A DNA stretch of 64,000 nucleotides from Nipponacmea schrenckii. Lineage: Eukaryota; Mollusca; Gastropoda; Lottiidae. How positions within the stretch are numbered: the stretch's first letter is position 1; each line of letters opens with the position of its first letter. Positions 24,240-34,764 of this stretch are shown piece after piece. A program made the translations under genes and the position numbers. The DNA lies in contig JAUJPP010000003.1 of the NCBI GenBank assembly GCA_030562195.1, positions 18,073,398 to 18,137,397 of the forward strand. Reading direction: 5' to 3'. The notes under the pieces were generated by a model. It was not told the origin of the DNA. It did not search any database and saw only the letters and a list, made by a program, of their open reading frames with translations.

Positions 24240-25960
24240 ATCATTAAAGTAAAAGTAATTCAAACATTTTGCGTCTATGGCATTACAATTGGTCACTGAA
24301 GCCTTAAATTGGCCCGCTTGAAGTGAAACGTACTTGGTCTTTTTTTTTTTTGCGACTTTTTATATACTTAAAGATTGTTTTTGGATTAATGTTATGTCGA
24401 AAAATACCTAGCATAATATGAAAATATGTTCTGTCTGTGTGTTGAGTGGATTAGGATTTCTTTCCTTGAAGAGAACTTGATAGTGTATCCAATTCCAAAT
24501 GTGCACTCTTATTATCCAAATCCATCTTAGACGATAATTTCTATGTACACCTTCGTCCAATATCGTTTCCTGCCTTCACTTAGTCCCATGTAGCATAGCA
24601 TACGTCAGTGATTTAAATATATGGTCCAAATAATATGAAATAATCTTTAATGTACATATATAATAATAAAAATGAATGCTTGTCGTTGAGGCTAGACATT
24701 TTTAAAAAATAAACAATGGAGTTACTGTGCCCTTTCATTAAACGATGTATGCATCATATTCATTGTACAAGAACATTTCCAGTACACCTTATTTGGAACC
24801 GTCGTTGTTTTGTTTACAGTCTTCGATATTGTCCTGATATCACAAGTATCCCGATTTTACGTCTACTATCCCAAAGGCATTTTTCACAATCCCATAGGAA
24901 TATATATATATATACATCAAAACACAAAATATTTCTTCCAAAAAACTAATGTGTAATGCAGTTGACAATTCTAATTAGATGCTTATGTCAATTTTGTTTT
25001 TATACATATATATTATTTTTTAAGATTTTCTGTGATAAAGTACTTTTTAAATGATATTTTAGATAATATACTACCCTCTTCTCAATGTTTTGCTCAATAT
25101 TATCTTATTTTGATTTACATGCAGTTTGATGTTAACACAAACGACATTACCGCCATGCTTTAAAAAAGAAAATCACACCCCTTTAAATAATCTTCTCGTC
25201 TCAAAATTATAATAATTTTTTTCAATATTGTAAGGTAATAAACCATTTTAATAATTTTTTTTTAAGTTTCCGTGTTCATTTAATGATATGTTTCCTTTTG
25301 TTATTTATTATTATTATTTTTATTGAAGTTATGCCCTATAAAATACCTTTTTCTTTTATTTTTGTTTTGTATTTCGAAGTGCTTGGATTTTACCTTTTAT
25401 TTGCTTTGTATATTCTGATGTATTGTGATTGCTTGACTTATTTTTGTATTTTTTGTCCCTTTATATCAGTCGTATTTTGACAATTTGTTGGATTTTTGTA
25501 ATTTAAGAAGAATATTATCATTGTTATTGCATTGTTAAAAATAAAGTAAAACCGTTATTGAAGTAATATTTATGTAATGATTTTACAAAACCTTCACCAA
25601 ACAGCCTTGTTGAAAATATGAAACTCTTACAAGAAAAATGGCTTTTATCATCGGCAGAACTAGCTTCGGTCAAGATTAGAATCTCATTCGAGCAACTGCT
25701 TTCACCCGACAAACAAAAGACGTGATGAATACCGATGCTGTTCCTAATAATTAGCCCTTATCCTCACTATGCACTGTGTATTCTGCGGTGACAAGTTGCA
25801 AATCACCATTTCTCTTCCTATGACATTACGGACACCATCATGAACTTATTTAAAAATATAAAATTTCTGCTATCAACACAGATGTGTTTTCTTAAAGACC
25901 AATTTTGAAATTTGTCATGCCAAAAGTACGACCAGTTGTCACTATACAATTCTATGATTA
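24240..25960. other. AT-rich intergenic stretch
   Basis: Contains a short TA run near 24900 and T-rich stretches that create meaningless hydrophobic open frames (25283-25480). No gene, RNA or element with defined ends was recognised. Confidence 0.5.
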
Positions 25961-25966
25961 GGTTTT

Positions 25967-26451
25967 TGTGACAACCCCGTCTTGCTATGACGATTCGAAT
26001 GCAGCATCTCGTGCAGCACGTGCATGGTAGATATACCCTTCAGAACGCGCGGAAACAGAACAGTCTAGAATCTGCGTTGAGCCTCGAATCTTGAATGAGA
26101 CGGTTAGTCTCTTGGTCAGCGTTGTCAGTCTAGTGTGCCGGCGGTCAGCCCATCGTTAGTTTTTTTAGGCTATTAGTATTATAATAGTGGTTTTCTTATA
26201 TGGACAAGCCATTTATATTTTGGATATTCAATTCTGGAAGGATGACATTTATGTGTTCTTTTGGCTTCAGTGTGTAACTTTGTGATGATTCACTTTAATG
26301 GATGTTTTACCTTATTCTTTTTTAATTAAACTTCTTATCTTTTCATTGGAATTATTTATCAGTGTTTTTCCTATTACGACGGGGACCAACATCCCGTGGA
26401 TGGATGGATGCTAAAGAACCTTCTCTCATAGGCCCGGGCAGGGGTGTGACA
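25967..26451. mobile_element. Solo LTR (Gypsy-like), with 5-bp target duplication
   Basis: A 485-bp segment begins TGTGACAACCCC and ends GGGGTGTGACA. The outer bases are TG...CA, and the complement of the end (TGTCACACCCC) mirrors the start with two mismatches. GTTTT occurs immediately before (25962-25966) and after (26452-26456), a 5-bp target duplication as expected for Gypsy-type integration. There is no internal region, primer-binding site or pol sequence next to it, so recombination between LTRs probably removed the element body. Confidence 0.6.
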
Positions 26452-26689
26452 GTTTTGCCTCCCCATTTTCTTTGTATTATTCTAGCATCAATGACAGGTA
26501 TGGTTCCAGGTAGCTTATGCTTACTCCGCTGATCACCTGATGCCACTTTTGATCATCAATTGCCTCTATACAAGGTATGGAACATTGCTTCTTATCATAA
26601 TATAACAATTAGTGTGATCAGTTTCTTTTAATATATTTTCAACAGTTACGTCCCCTGAACCGTGGAATTTGGACTGGTAATTCATGTGC

Positions 26690-27570
26690 CATATATTTTC
26701 ATCTTAAATCACGAAATTCACCCTTCTATAACTCATAAAGTTCCAATATATTAAATGAAAGCATGGCCAATACTTAGTTTCTGTTCATAAATCCAATACG
26801 GTATATGGACTCAGTCCACCAATTCATTTGCCATCTATTTCCATGTTCAATCAAGAAATTCAACCTTCCCTAACTTTTTCCAGAAAAGTCGTTGAAAACT
26901 TTCCTATATGTCACACGAAAGCCTGTCTAATACTTGGTTTCTGTACAAAATTTCAATATAGCATGACCATGCTATGGAAATTTTGAACTAAACAAAATGA
27001 AAGTACCACTACATTTTATCAACATCTGCTTGAATGTCACTGCACACAAAACCACTATTTTTGGAAATTACCGCCAATTAAATTTCTCTTTATCTCAGAA
27101 ATTCTGAAAGAAAATAAAATTTCAGACATCAAATTTTAAATCTAGTCCAAAATGGGCATGCAAAAACCCCCGAAAGGAACGTAGAAAGAGGATTTCTAAA
27201 AAAAAGAACGGACTAAATTCGACACACTATCATTAGCATAAAATGTTGTAGTGGTCTGAGTCCATATGTAAATTTTCAACCAGTCAAAATGAAAGTAGAA
27301 TGTTAAATTTATCAACATCCGCCTTACTGTCACTGAACACAAAACCATTATGAGAAATATCTTCCACCTATCGCATCTCTCATTATCCCCCAAAAATTTC
27401 AAAGTGCACTTGCAAAATCCAAATTAAGACCAAAATTAGTCAAAAATGGTCATTAAAGGGAGGAAGAGAGGATTTCTAATAATAGCACTGACTAAATTAT
27501 AGAATCAATAGCGTAAAATGACTTTGTAGTCTAAGTCTATTTGGAAATAAATATATCTTCATCAGTTATA
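26690..27570 (+). repeat. Dispersed repeat family, copy 2 (several internal units)
   Basis: Carries the phrase set of 10370-11010 in the same orientation, including CCAATTCATTTGCCATCT, ATGTCACACGAAAGCCT, AATACTTGGTTTCTG and GCATGACCATG. Degraded partial units flank one better-preserved unit from about 26815. No termini could be defined. Confidence 0.65.
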
Positions 27571-28318
27571 TCCCTTAAACTTTTGCAATTTTGTCGCTAA
27601 GTTGCTATTTCTTCAGTTCAGTCCTTTCCATGTCCACTTATGGACTTTTATACAAGAGTCCACGATGACTTTCTATTGTAAGACAATCGATGTGATTGAT
27701 ACCAGCAGAAAATACTCAAGAAATCGATGACAAATAAAGCGCAAAAACAAAACAAGCAATAGGTTTAATTTTAGTTCATCACTTTTCAAAATCGTAGAAT
27801 TAGCCTACAATTTGTTCTGTTTAGAGGTCAATTCGAACTCCTTGCCGTTCAGTCTAAAGTTTTCGATAAATGAACCGAACTATAGGTGTTAATATTAATT
27901 GACTTTTGTGTGAACATGTTGTTCTATGTGTAAAATGCGAGTTTTGTTCTTGTTTTCCCGGACGAATTGAATGGCCATTGTGATCAGTACAACGGCTTCC
28001 TTCATGCAAGCATAAGATGAAATAATCTAATTACATCTTGTCCAATATATTAATCAAGCAGCTTTGTTTTCATGGCTTAACATTAGAATGAATTGACTGA
28101 CACTGTTCTGAGAAGATGTGGATAAAACGCGCCACTGTCATTGGGCAGAACACGTGTTGATCTTGTTATTTTGTCGAGTGCACAAGCTAATGGGAGTGTA
28201 TTTTTCTTCTTGATGATCTTTTTTAATGAGCATATGAACGTGCTACCCACTACTTTCAATAAAATAACAAAAAAGCAATGCAACACGTGCATAATTTGTG
28301 CGGGTCAAACTATATATA

Positions 28319-29562
28319 CACAACAAAAAAGTGTTGCACCCCCCTACTATTTGGTATAGTCCTGTTCTGTTTAACTCGTGTATGTAAACCTGAATAAATA
28401 TTTGAGCCAGAAGTATGTGAATATCAATAAAATGGATCATTGACTGTAACATGAACGTAAGTTTTGAAAATCTGGACTTTATGGCATGTGGGAATGCTGT
28501 GTAGAAATTAGGGTGTAAATTAAGGAAAACGAAAATGCAAAAAAGTATGCTGAGATCTCAAATTTTATTGTTGACAGAGCTCTAACGGGATGTCAAAAAG
28601 CACAAATGGTGATCAGAGAATCAATACCAGTCAATATCGGGTACTTCCACCTCGCACTTGGATCACTGCTCCCAGTCTCCTCCTCATACCCCTCACAAGA
28701 CATTGGAATGTTTGCATGGGCATCTGACGCCACTCCTCGTGCAAGGCTGCTTCCAGTTGGTGCAAGTTCTGTGGAGGAGGGTCGCGAGATTTAATCCTGC
28801 GCCCCAAAATGTCCCGAACATGTTCCAGAGGATTAAGATCTGGACTCATCGCTTGCCAAGGGATGTTCTGGACAGCATTGTTGTGGATGAATTGGGTGAC
28901 AGCTCTCGAACGATGATGCCTAGCGTTGTCATCCATAAATACGGGTCTGCTGGCTAATGTGTGATCATAAAAATGCGGAACAACAGCTGGATCGAGAACT
29001 TCCTAGAGGTAGCGAGCCCCTGTATGGTTACCAAATCCAGCTTGCAATCCAATGAGAAGCAGCCCCATACCATAACCGAACCACCACCATAGGCTACCGT
29101 TGGCATGATGTTCCTTGGTACATAAGCTGTGCCTGGACGCCTCCAAACCTACACTCGGCCATCCACCACATGCAGGAGAAATCTGCTTTCATCAGATCAG
29201 TGCACTCTCCTCTGGCAAACTCCTTGAAAGAATGCCCGGCTCTGCGCAGGCCAATAATCTGCCACTTAACAGCTTCTGACATTCGTCTACCCGGCATTTT
29301 GTGTGTGAATGGATTGGGCTTTTTAACAACGATTTTTATACACGTTTTTTACCACAGGGAGATACTGCATTTTGCAAAAATCATGCCTCATGCTTTTCTC
29401 GTGCACATTGTTGCATTTGCGCGATTGTTTTCCAAAGGAAACCACAATGAATCAAAACCCAAATCCCCATGGGAGAATGCCCTACAAGACCCCTTTCGGG
29501 TGCTCTCCATTTTATGATGTACCAGTGATTTTAATATGGGGGTGCAACACTTTTTTGTTGTG
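28319..29562 (-). mobile_element. Tc1/mariner element with intact TIRs, internally deleted
   Basis: 1244 bp bounded by perfect 25-bp terminal inverted repeats that begin CACAACAAAAAAGTGTTGCA and run into a C tract. TA dinucleotides at 28317-28318 and 29563-29564 are the expected target duplication. The transposase is on the minus strand and disabled. Autonomous relatives are typically 1.5 kb or more, consistent with the internal deletion seen in the coding region. Confidence 0.9.
28631..29297 (-). pseudogene. Tc1-like transposase remnant
   Basis: It starts at 29297 with a helix-turn-helix N-terminus (MPGRRMSEAVKWQI, then GLRRAGHSFKE). It then jumps directly to a DDE-domain segment (FARGECTDLMKADF), so about 100 or more residues, including most of the paired DNA-binding region, are deleted. 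Downstream, in shifted frames, the conserved MPTVAYGGGSVMVWGCF and MDDNARHHRSRAV blocks appear, then MSPDLNPLEH. A stop and at least one frameshift lie between them. DDE catalytic blocks are recognisable but no functional protein can be made. Confidence 0.88.
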
Positions 29563-29564
29563 TA

Positions 29565-30597
29565 TACATGTATATACATTTACGTCAGTAGCTGTCCATG
29601 TTGAGTGTATACTTCAGCATATAAAAGTTGAGTAAATGAGCAGTGACATAGTTTGATGCAGATTGAAGATGAGACAGAACGGTCACGGTATTCAGTTTCC
29701 CTGCCTTTTGAAGTTTCAAAACTGTCAGTTGCAGTGACTCATCAGATTTCAGATGGGCAATGAAGGTGATGACCATTTATGGAAAGGGGTACATTTTTGT
29801 GAAAAACTTCATTAAATTTAGGTATGTAGACAAATTGCGTAGTTTGCTTCGGGACAGCAGATTCGTTTACTTTAAATACACCGTGGTATTCTTCAGTCGG
29901 TGGAAAGTATACTTATAACCAGAAAAGCAATTTTGTATAATTAATGGCAATGGTAAATTAATTAATAAATAATTAAACCTACCGAGACAAGTAATCAATA
30001 ACTTATCTTTAATTGGTGTTACTACTTGACTACAGGTGAGATATATCATCTTCGACAGCCAGAGTTCCTGACTTGATGATTTCAGATCGTTTAGTTTAAG
30101 TGCTGGAGTAATAGAGATTTTGGAGTGTATAAGATTTGATAATGTAATGAAGATTTTTTAACCTGGATAGCTTACCTGATCATTATCATGAACAAAAAAT
30201 CCTTTTACATTATTTCAGGTTTTCTATTATCATGATATCAATTCAAACAAGTAAAATATCCTTGAAATGTACATGGGAATTAGCTTGGCTAAAATGAATC
30301 GAAGCACAATGCATTTTTCAAGGGAAGATGGTGAATAATGTATTAGAACCGACCTCTGAAGTGAATATACTTTATAATTAATGATTTATACGATATAACC
30401 ACCACATCAAGTATTGTTTCGAATCATTTCTTATGCTCTTAGATAGTTACCATGTGTGTCCTACCATGTAACATCAGATTATCTTCTTGTCTGGATTAGG
30501 AAATAATAATGCAAAAACGTTTAACATAATTTATGTGAACCTTTCTCAATCTACGTTGATAAACCTAGGACAGAGACATCGCAGACATAAGTATTAA
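29565..30597. other. Intergenic region upstream of gene D
   Basis: AT-rich, with no recognisable exon. It should contain the gene D promoter or 5' UTR, but I see no convincing core-promoter motif. An in-frame TAA at 30595 closes the gene D frame upstream. Confidence 0.4.
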
Positions 30598-30657
30598 GTG
30601 GACAAGACAAGTGTCGGTTTCATTGAAAATTCATTTCGGAAATTCTGTCAAACCAAA

Positions 30658-33600
30658 ATGGATGTAGTGAATCTAAGGAATGTGCTTCCCCAAGAGGAAA
30701 AATTGACACAGGTTGAAGAATTGGTTAAACATCAGATATCTAGAGTTGAAAAGATTCTTGCGTCATCTTTGACCAGGACGGCTGCGTTGATAGAGCAGCA
30801 CCTGAACAGAGCTACAGAGGACGAGGAAAAAAGAAAGAATATTGAAAAGGAAAGGATTATCCAAAATACTATCGAGACAACTGAGAAAAACAATTCAATC
30901 AAAACGGAACACGATGAGGACCTTACACCTAGTACACAAGAAAATAAACTTAAGGATGCTTTAATTTCGAAAGTGTCCTTAAACAACCACAAGGAGGTGC
31001 TATTCAACCCAATACACACAGAGAAGCGCTCCAAAACATTTAAATCTGTTGGAACGAATACGGACGAAAGAATCGAACTTTACTCCCAAATTCCAGAAGA
31101 TAACCCTTCCAGTGCCCAACCGCTTGTGGTATTTGACTCGGCTGCTAATCACAAACGACAAGTGTTTGCAAGAAGAAAAGTTTACAAACATGAAGTCGGA
31201 AGAGCTACAGGACCAATCTGCACAATAAACATATCTGTTAATCAACCCCCAGAACGAACTAGGTCTTACATAGAAGAATCACGAGATACCTTGCGGATAG
31301 TTGTTAAAACTGCAAATCGTGGTTCAAATAGAAGTGATGTGTTGATGTTCAATGATGCAGTACAGAAAAACATCCCAGAGTTCTGTACCATGAAGGATAT
31401 AGCAGAAGAGAAAAAGACTTTAGAAGACTTTTCTGAATTTCACACAAATGCTCAAGTTAAGGAGAATGAGCCGAAAACAGTGTCCAATTTAAATGTGAGG
31501 AGTTCAAACATTGATGAAACCTCTTTGAAGACACAACTTCAAGGGGATGGTATGGAATCTTACTTCTCTGACACTACACCTTATCCCACCACTTCAAAAT
31601 CTGTATCCGGTGATAATTCTTCTGAAAGAATATTAATAGACAAGGCGAGAGAAAGGAAGTACAAACGAAAGGCAAACAAGAATAAATGTAATCGAGATAA
31701 GCCTACTGTATCTTCCAATTGCGATGACGAATTGTCACTCAAACGCAATGGTATAAAGTCTTCAAGGACGATAATTCAAAATACACGGAAGAAACATTTT
31801 GACCAGGAAAAAGGCGATGGCGATACTCAAGAGATCGAGTCGAGATATTCGGCATCAGAGGGACATAATTTCCGGAAATCAGAATGTAGGAGATATATCG
31901 AGATGAAATGTGTTTCAGAAGGAAATAGAAGTTCATTCCCGAATTTATCTAATCATTCTCATTTGAAACGTCGACAATATTATGATCAATCCGAAAGAAG
32001 GTCTGATTGTGATAGCAGTTCTAATGCAACCGACAAGAAACCAATTCTAAAACTCCTAACAAATTCTTCAATAAAGACAGCATCCATAAGTAGTAACAAT
32101 ACGAGTTCTGGGTTGTCCGGAAATTTATCTGAAGCGTCTCTTGAATACCAAAATCTTGAAAATGAACCCATTAGCAGTTCTAATGCAACCGACAAGAAAC
32201 CAATTATAAAACTCCTAACAAATTCTTCAATAAAGACAGCATCCATAAGTAGTAACAATACGAGTTCTGGGTTGTCCGGAAATTTATCTGAAGCGTCTCT
32301 TGAATACCAAAATCTTGAAAATGAACCCAATCTTATCTCCAGCAACATATGTGGTCGATTAGATTCGGATAACAAGGCAATAAAGTATTCTCAGCTTGAT
32401 TCTTCAGATGACATACCCGAAGCCGCAGATGTTACTCATTCAAATGGGAATAAAGAACATCACTTTCCAAATGGAGATGTGACTTTACTGCAAGGGTTTG
32501 AGGGGGATGTCATTAAAAACCCAATTAACGATTCAAACAATGTAGAACAAAAAACAAACCTCCAGTTGAAGGAATACGAGTCTGATCACACTGACACCTG
32601 TGAAGTTGAGAAACTCAAACCCCACAATGGATCCAGAGAACCTAATACTGATTCAATAAAAATTAATACAGTTTTAAACAACCAGGAGCTTTCACTCAGT
32701 GCTACCAACATTGGTGGTAATAATGCAAACTCGGAAACTTGTTCAGAAAGTAATTCCGATACGGTACAAACTGGTTGCAAATCTGAATCCAAGCCGAAAA
32801 CCTCCGTCAAATCTACTGATATAACCCTTCCGTGCATGCAGTCCGTTCTTGACGATAGTAGCTGTACTGCGAGATCGTTTGAAGATAAATATCACCTCGT
32901 TATGGATACATTGGAGAAACATCTCGAAGTATCAAAAGCTTCGAAATATTCTCATGACGCTCATTCTGGTGAAATTAATCCAAACAAGAAAATCAACAAA
33001 GGTAGGCGTAGTCGTTCAAAATGTGTATCTCTTGAAAACCATGTTAGTTGTGACGAATCATTTCAAAATGGACCATTAACTGAGCCCGTCATTTCCAAAC
33101 GAAAAGGAAAACAACAAGTTACTACACATGTAGATTTATTTCATGAAACACCATTCGTAATAGAGGAAAAGCCAAAAAGTGTTGACGTGATATCTGTTTC
33201 TAAGTCAGAAGCCAATTTGAATGGAGACTTTTCTATGGCGGGAATCAGTGGACGATTAGACTCTCTAATTTACAACCATAACATTGACAATGAGGACGAA
33301 AAATCCACTCTGAACGATTTAAGTTTAAATGTAACTCCGAAACTTGAGAATTATCAAACAATGAAGTCACTTAATTTAACTGTAAATGATAGCACAGTCA
33401 ATGTACATTTAACCTCAGACGCCTGCAGTGACATAATAACTTCAGGTACCTCCCTTTGTTCTGAGGTCGAGGGATCTTCGACATCTCTGGAATTTTCGAA
33501 ACAACACGAGAGATGCAAAATACCACATCGTAAAAACAAAGTCGTTGATAGACGTTGCAATAACATTGATAACTGTGTAGGTGAATCTAGATCCACCCTG

Positions 33601-34575
33601 GACCTGGATTCAACTGATAATGAAGGATTGGATTCTTCGTTTTACGAACGCAATGCGTCAGGACGATATAATGTCGGGATAACAAACGACTCCTCGTCTA
33701 ATGATAGTAATATGAGTTTTGTTGTAGAAAGCTCTGTAAAAGAAAGTTCTTTAAGGATGTCTGCTAATGAAAAGGAAAATACTCGACAGGTAAGTGACAG
33801 CTCTGTGAGTATTCCCCTATCTTTGGAGTATTATAGCGATCTGGTGACTCCGGTCACCTCCCTTAGATACGTGATTGATGAATGGTCAGAACCCTTACGA
33901 AATCCGTTTAAAATGAAACAGAAAACAAAACGTATAAATCGTAAAAAGGTTATCACCGATGTTCATGTTAAGCAGCCAAATTCATTTCGTCGTTCATCAA
34001 CACCATGTCAAGTTTTCAGAGATAATTCTGTTTCATCAAACATTTACGAGAATGGTCTTGTCGACGGCGAGTCGGAACTAAGAACTAGTGTGATTCAATA
34101 TCCGTCTATTCAAGAACCGTCAAACACAAAAAATGGCAAAACTTCAGAAATTTCTGTGGGTAATTCTATCACAAAAAACGATGATGAACCGACTAATTCG
34201 TACGATCAACTTCATACAATATCCTCCCAGGCCATAGCCGACCAAAACGACTCGTTTCTCAGTCATACTGCCTCGGTTGATGCTTTCCAACAGTATCTAC
34301 AAGTATCTAGTGTAACTAACGACCCAACTTCAAGAAACACTAATTCATTTCAATACGATGAACTTGAAGACGAAGCCACTACTACAGAAGATGTAGCGAG
34401 CAGTATTTTACCAGAAGATGTAGATGACACAACAGATGTAGACGAACAGCTTCAGATGGACGAAACTGATTTCAGTGAATTAACAGACGTCCTAGGAACA
34501 TCTACTGAAACTTTTACTAAAATAGAAAATCCGAATTACAAATCTACCATAAATGAACATAAACCCAATACCTGA
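30658..34575 (+). CDS. Gene D: large single-exon, disordered acidic/Ser-rich protein of unknown function
   Basis: One uninterrupted frame of 1306 codons ends in TGA. The frame is open back to 30598, but the first ATG with a reasonable context (AAAATGG) is at 30658, and a TAA precedes the open frame. Residues about 10-85 form a probable coiled coil (VEELVKHQISRVEKIL, then EDEEKRKNIEKERI). The rest is rich in Ser, Asn, Asp and Lys, with no globular fold apparent. It has basic patches (RKYKRKANKNK, KQKTKRINRKK), a duplicated 53-residue block and an acidic C-terminus (EDVDDTTDVDEQLQMDETDF). I do not recognise a family. Coiled coil plus long disorder would suit a scaffold, centrosomal or nuclear protein, but that is inference. 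Upstream non-coding exons are possible. Confidence 0.8.
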   Translation: MDVVNLRNVLPQEEKLTQVEELVKHQISRVEKILASSLTRTAALIEQHLNRATEDEEKRKNIEKERIIQNTIETTEKNNSIKTEHDEDLTPSTQENKLKDALISKVSLNNHKEVLFNPIHTEKRSKTFKSVGTNTDERIELYSQIPEDNPSSAQPLVVFDSAANHKRQVFARRKVYKHEVGRATGPICTINISVNQPPERTRSYIEESRDTLRIVVKTANRGSNRSDVLMFNDAVQKNIPEFCTMKDIAEEKKTLEDFSEFHTNAQVKENEPKTVSNLNVRSSNIDETSLKTQLQGDGMESYFSDTTPYPTTSKSVSGDNSSERILIDKARERKYKRKANKNKCNRDKPTVSSNCDDELSLKRNGIKSSRTIIQNTRKKHFDQEKGDGDTQEIESRYSASEGHNFRKSECRRYIEMKCVSEGNRSSFPNLSNHSHLKRRQYYDQSERRSDCDSSSNATDKKPILKLLTNSSIKTASISSNNTSSGLSGNLSEASLEYQNLENEPISSSNATDKKPIIKLLTNSSIKTASISSNNTSSGLSGNLSEASLEYQNLENEPNLISSNICGRLDSDNKAIKYSQLDSSDDIPEAADVTHSNGNKEHHFPNGDVTLLQGFEGDVIKNPINDSNNVEQKTNLQLKEYESDHTDTCEVEKLKPHNGSREPNTDSIKINTVLNNQELSLSATNIGGNNANSETCSESNSDTVQTGCKSESKPKTSVKSTDITLPCMQSVLDDSSCTARSFEDKYHLVMDTLEKHLEVSKASKYSHDAHSGEINPNKKINKGRRSRSKCVSLENHVSCDESFQNGPLTEPVISKRKGKQQVTTHVDLFHETPFVIEEKPKSVDVISVSKSEANLNGDFSMAGISGRLDSLIYNHNIDNEDEKSTLNDLSLNVTPKLENYQTMKSLNLTVNDSTVNVHLTSDACSDIITSGTSLCSEVEGSSTSLEFSKQHERCKIPHRKNKVVDRRCNNIDNCVGESRSTLDLDSTDNEGLDSSFYERNASGRYNVGITNDSSSNDSNMSFVVESSVKESSLRMSANEKENTRQVSDSSVSIPLSLEYYSDLVTPVTSLRYVIDEWSEPLRNPFKMKQKTKRINRKKVITDVHVKQPNSFRRSSTPCQVFRDNSVSSNIYENGLVDGESELRTSVIQYPSIQEPSNTKNGKTSEISVGNSITKNDDEPTNSYDQLHTISSQAIADQNDSFLSHTASVDAFQQYLQVSSVTNDPTSRNTNSFQYDELEDEATTTEDVASSILPEDVDDTTDVDEQLQMDETDFSELTDVLGTSTETFTKIENPNYKSTINEHKPNT
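32014..32331 (+). repeat. 159-bp in-frame tandem duplication inside gene D
   Basis: Two adjacent units, 32014-32172 and 32173-32331, each encode the same 53 residues starting SSNATDKKPI and ending near QNLENEP. By eye the units differ by a single base (CTA versus ATA, Leu versus Ile). The length is a multiple of three and the frame is kept. Confidence 0.95.
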
Positions 34576-34667
34576 ACAAGATAAAGATTCATTCTCTGTA
34601 AAAGAATTGTTCATTCGATAAAAATTATACTATTATATCCTTGTTTTTGTAAAGTTTATTTAAGAAT

Positions 34668-34764
34668 TAAACGTTAGTCTCATTAGCATTAGTGTGCGTA
34701 AACTGAATAAACTGAATAAATATCGAAGTTTACTCACCAATAATGCTAATAAGACCAACGATTA
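34668..34764 (+). repeat. Stem-loop at the 3' end of gene D, with poly(A) signals in the loop
   Basis: The left arm (34668-34705, containing TCTCATTAGCATTAG) and right arm (34727-34764, containing AATGCTAATAAGACC) are imperfect inverted repeats of about 36 bases with few mismatches. The loop of about 20 bases holds AATAAA hexamers. It could be a small foldback insertion, a 3' UTR structure or a pre-miRNA-like hairpin. Confidence 0.7.
34706..34720 (+). promoter_or_regulatory. Poly(A) signals for gene D
   Basis: Two AATAAA hexamers (34706-34711 and 34715-34720) lie about 130-145 bases after the gene D stop codon. Confidence 0.55.

Noticed and set aside
25283..25480. Hydrophobic 65-codon frame resembling membrane segments
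   Set aside because: Direct result of a T-rich tract; no start context or family motif.
31986..32375. Minus-strand frame with an internal repeat
   Set aside because: Antisense shadow of the gene D 159-bp duplication.
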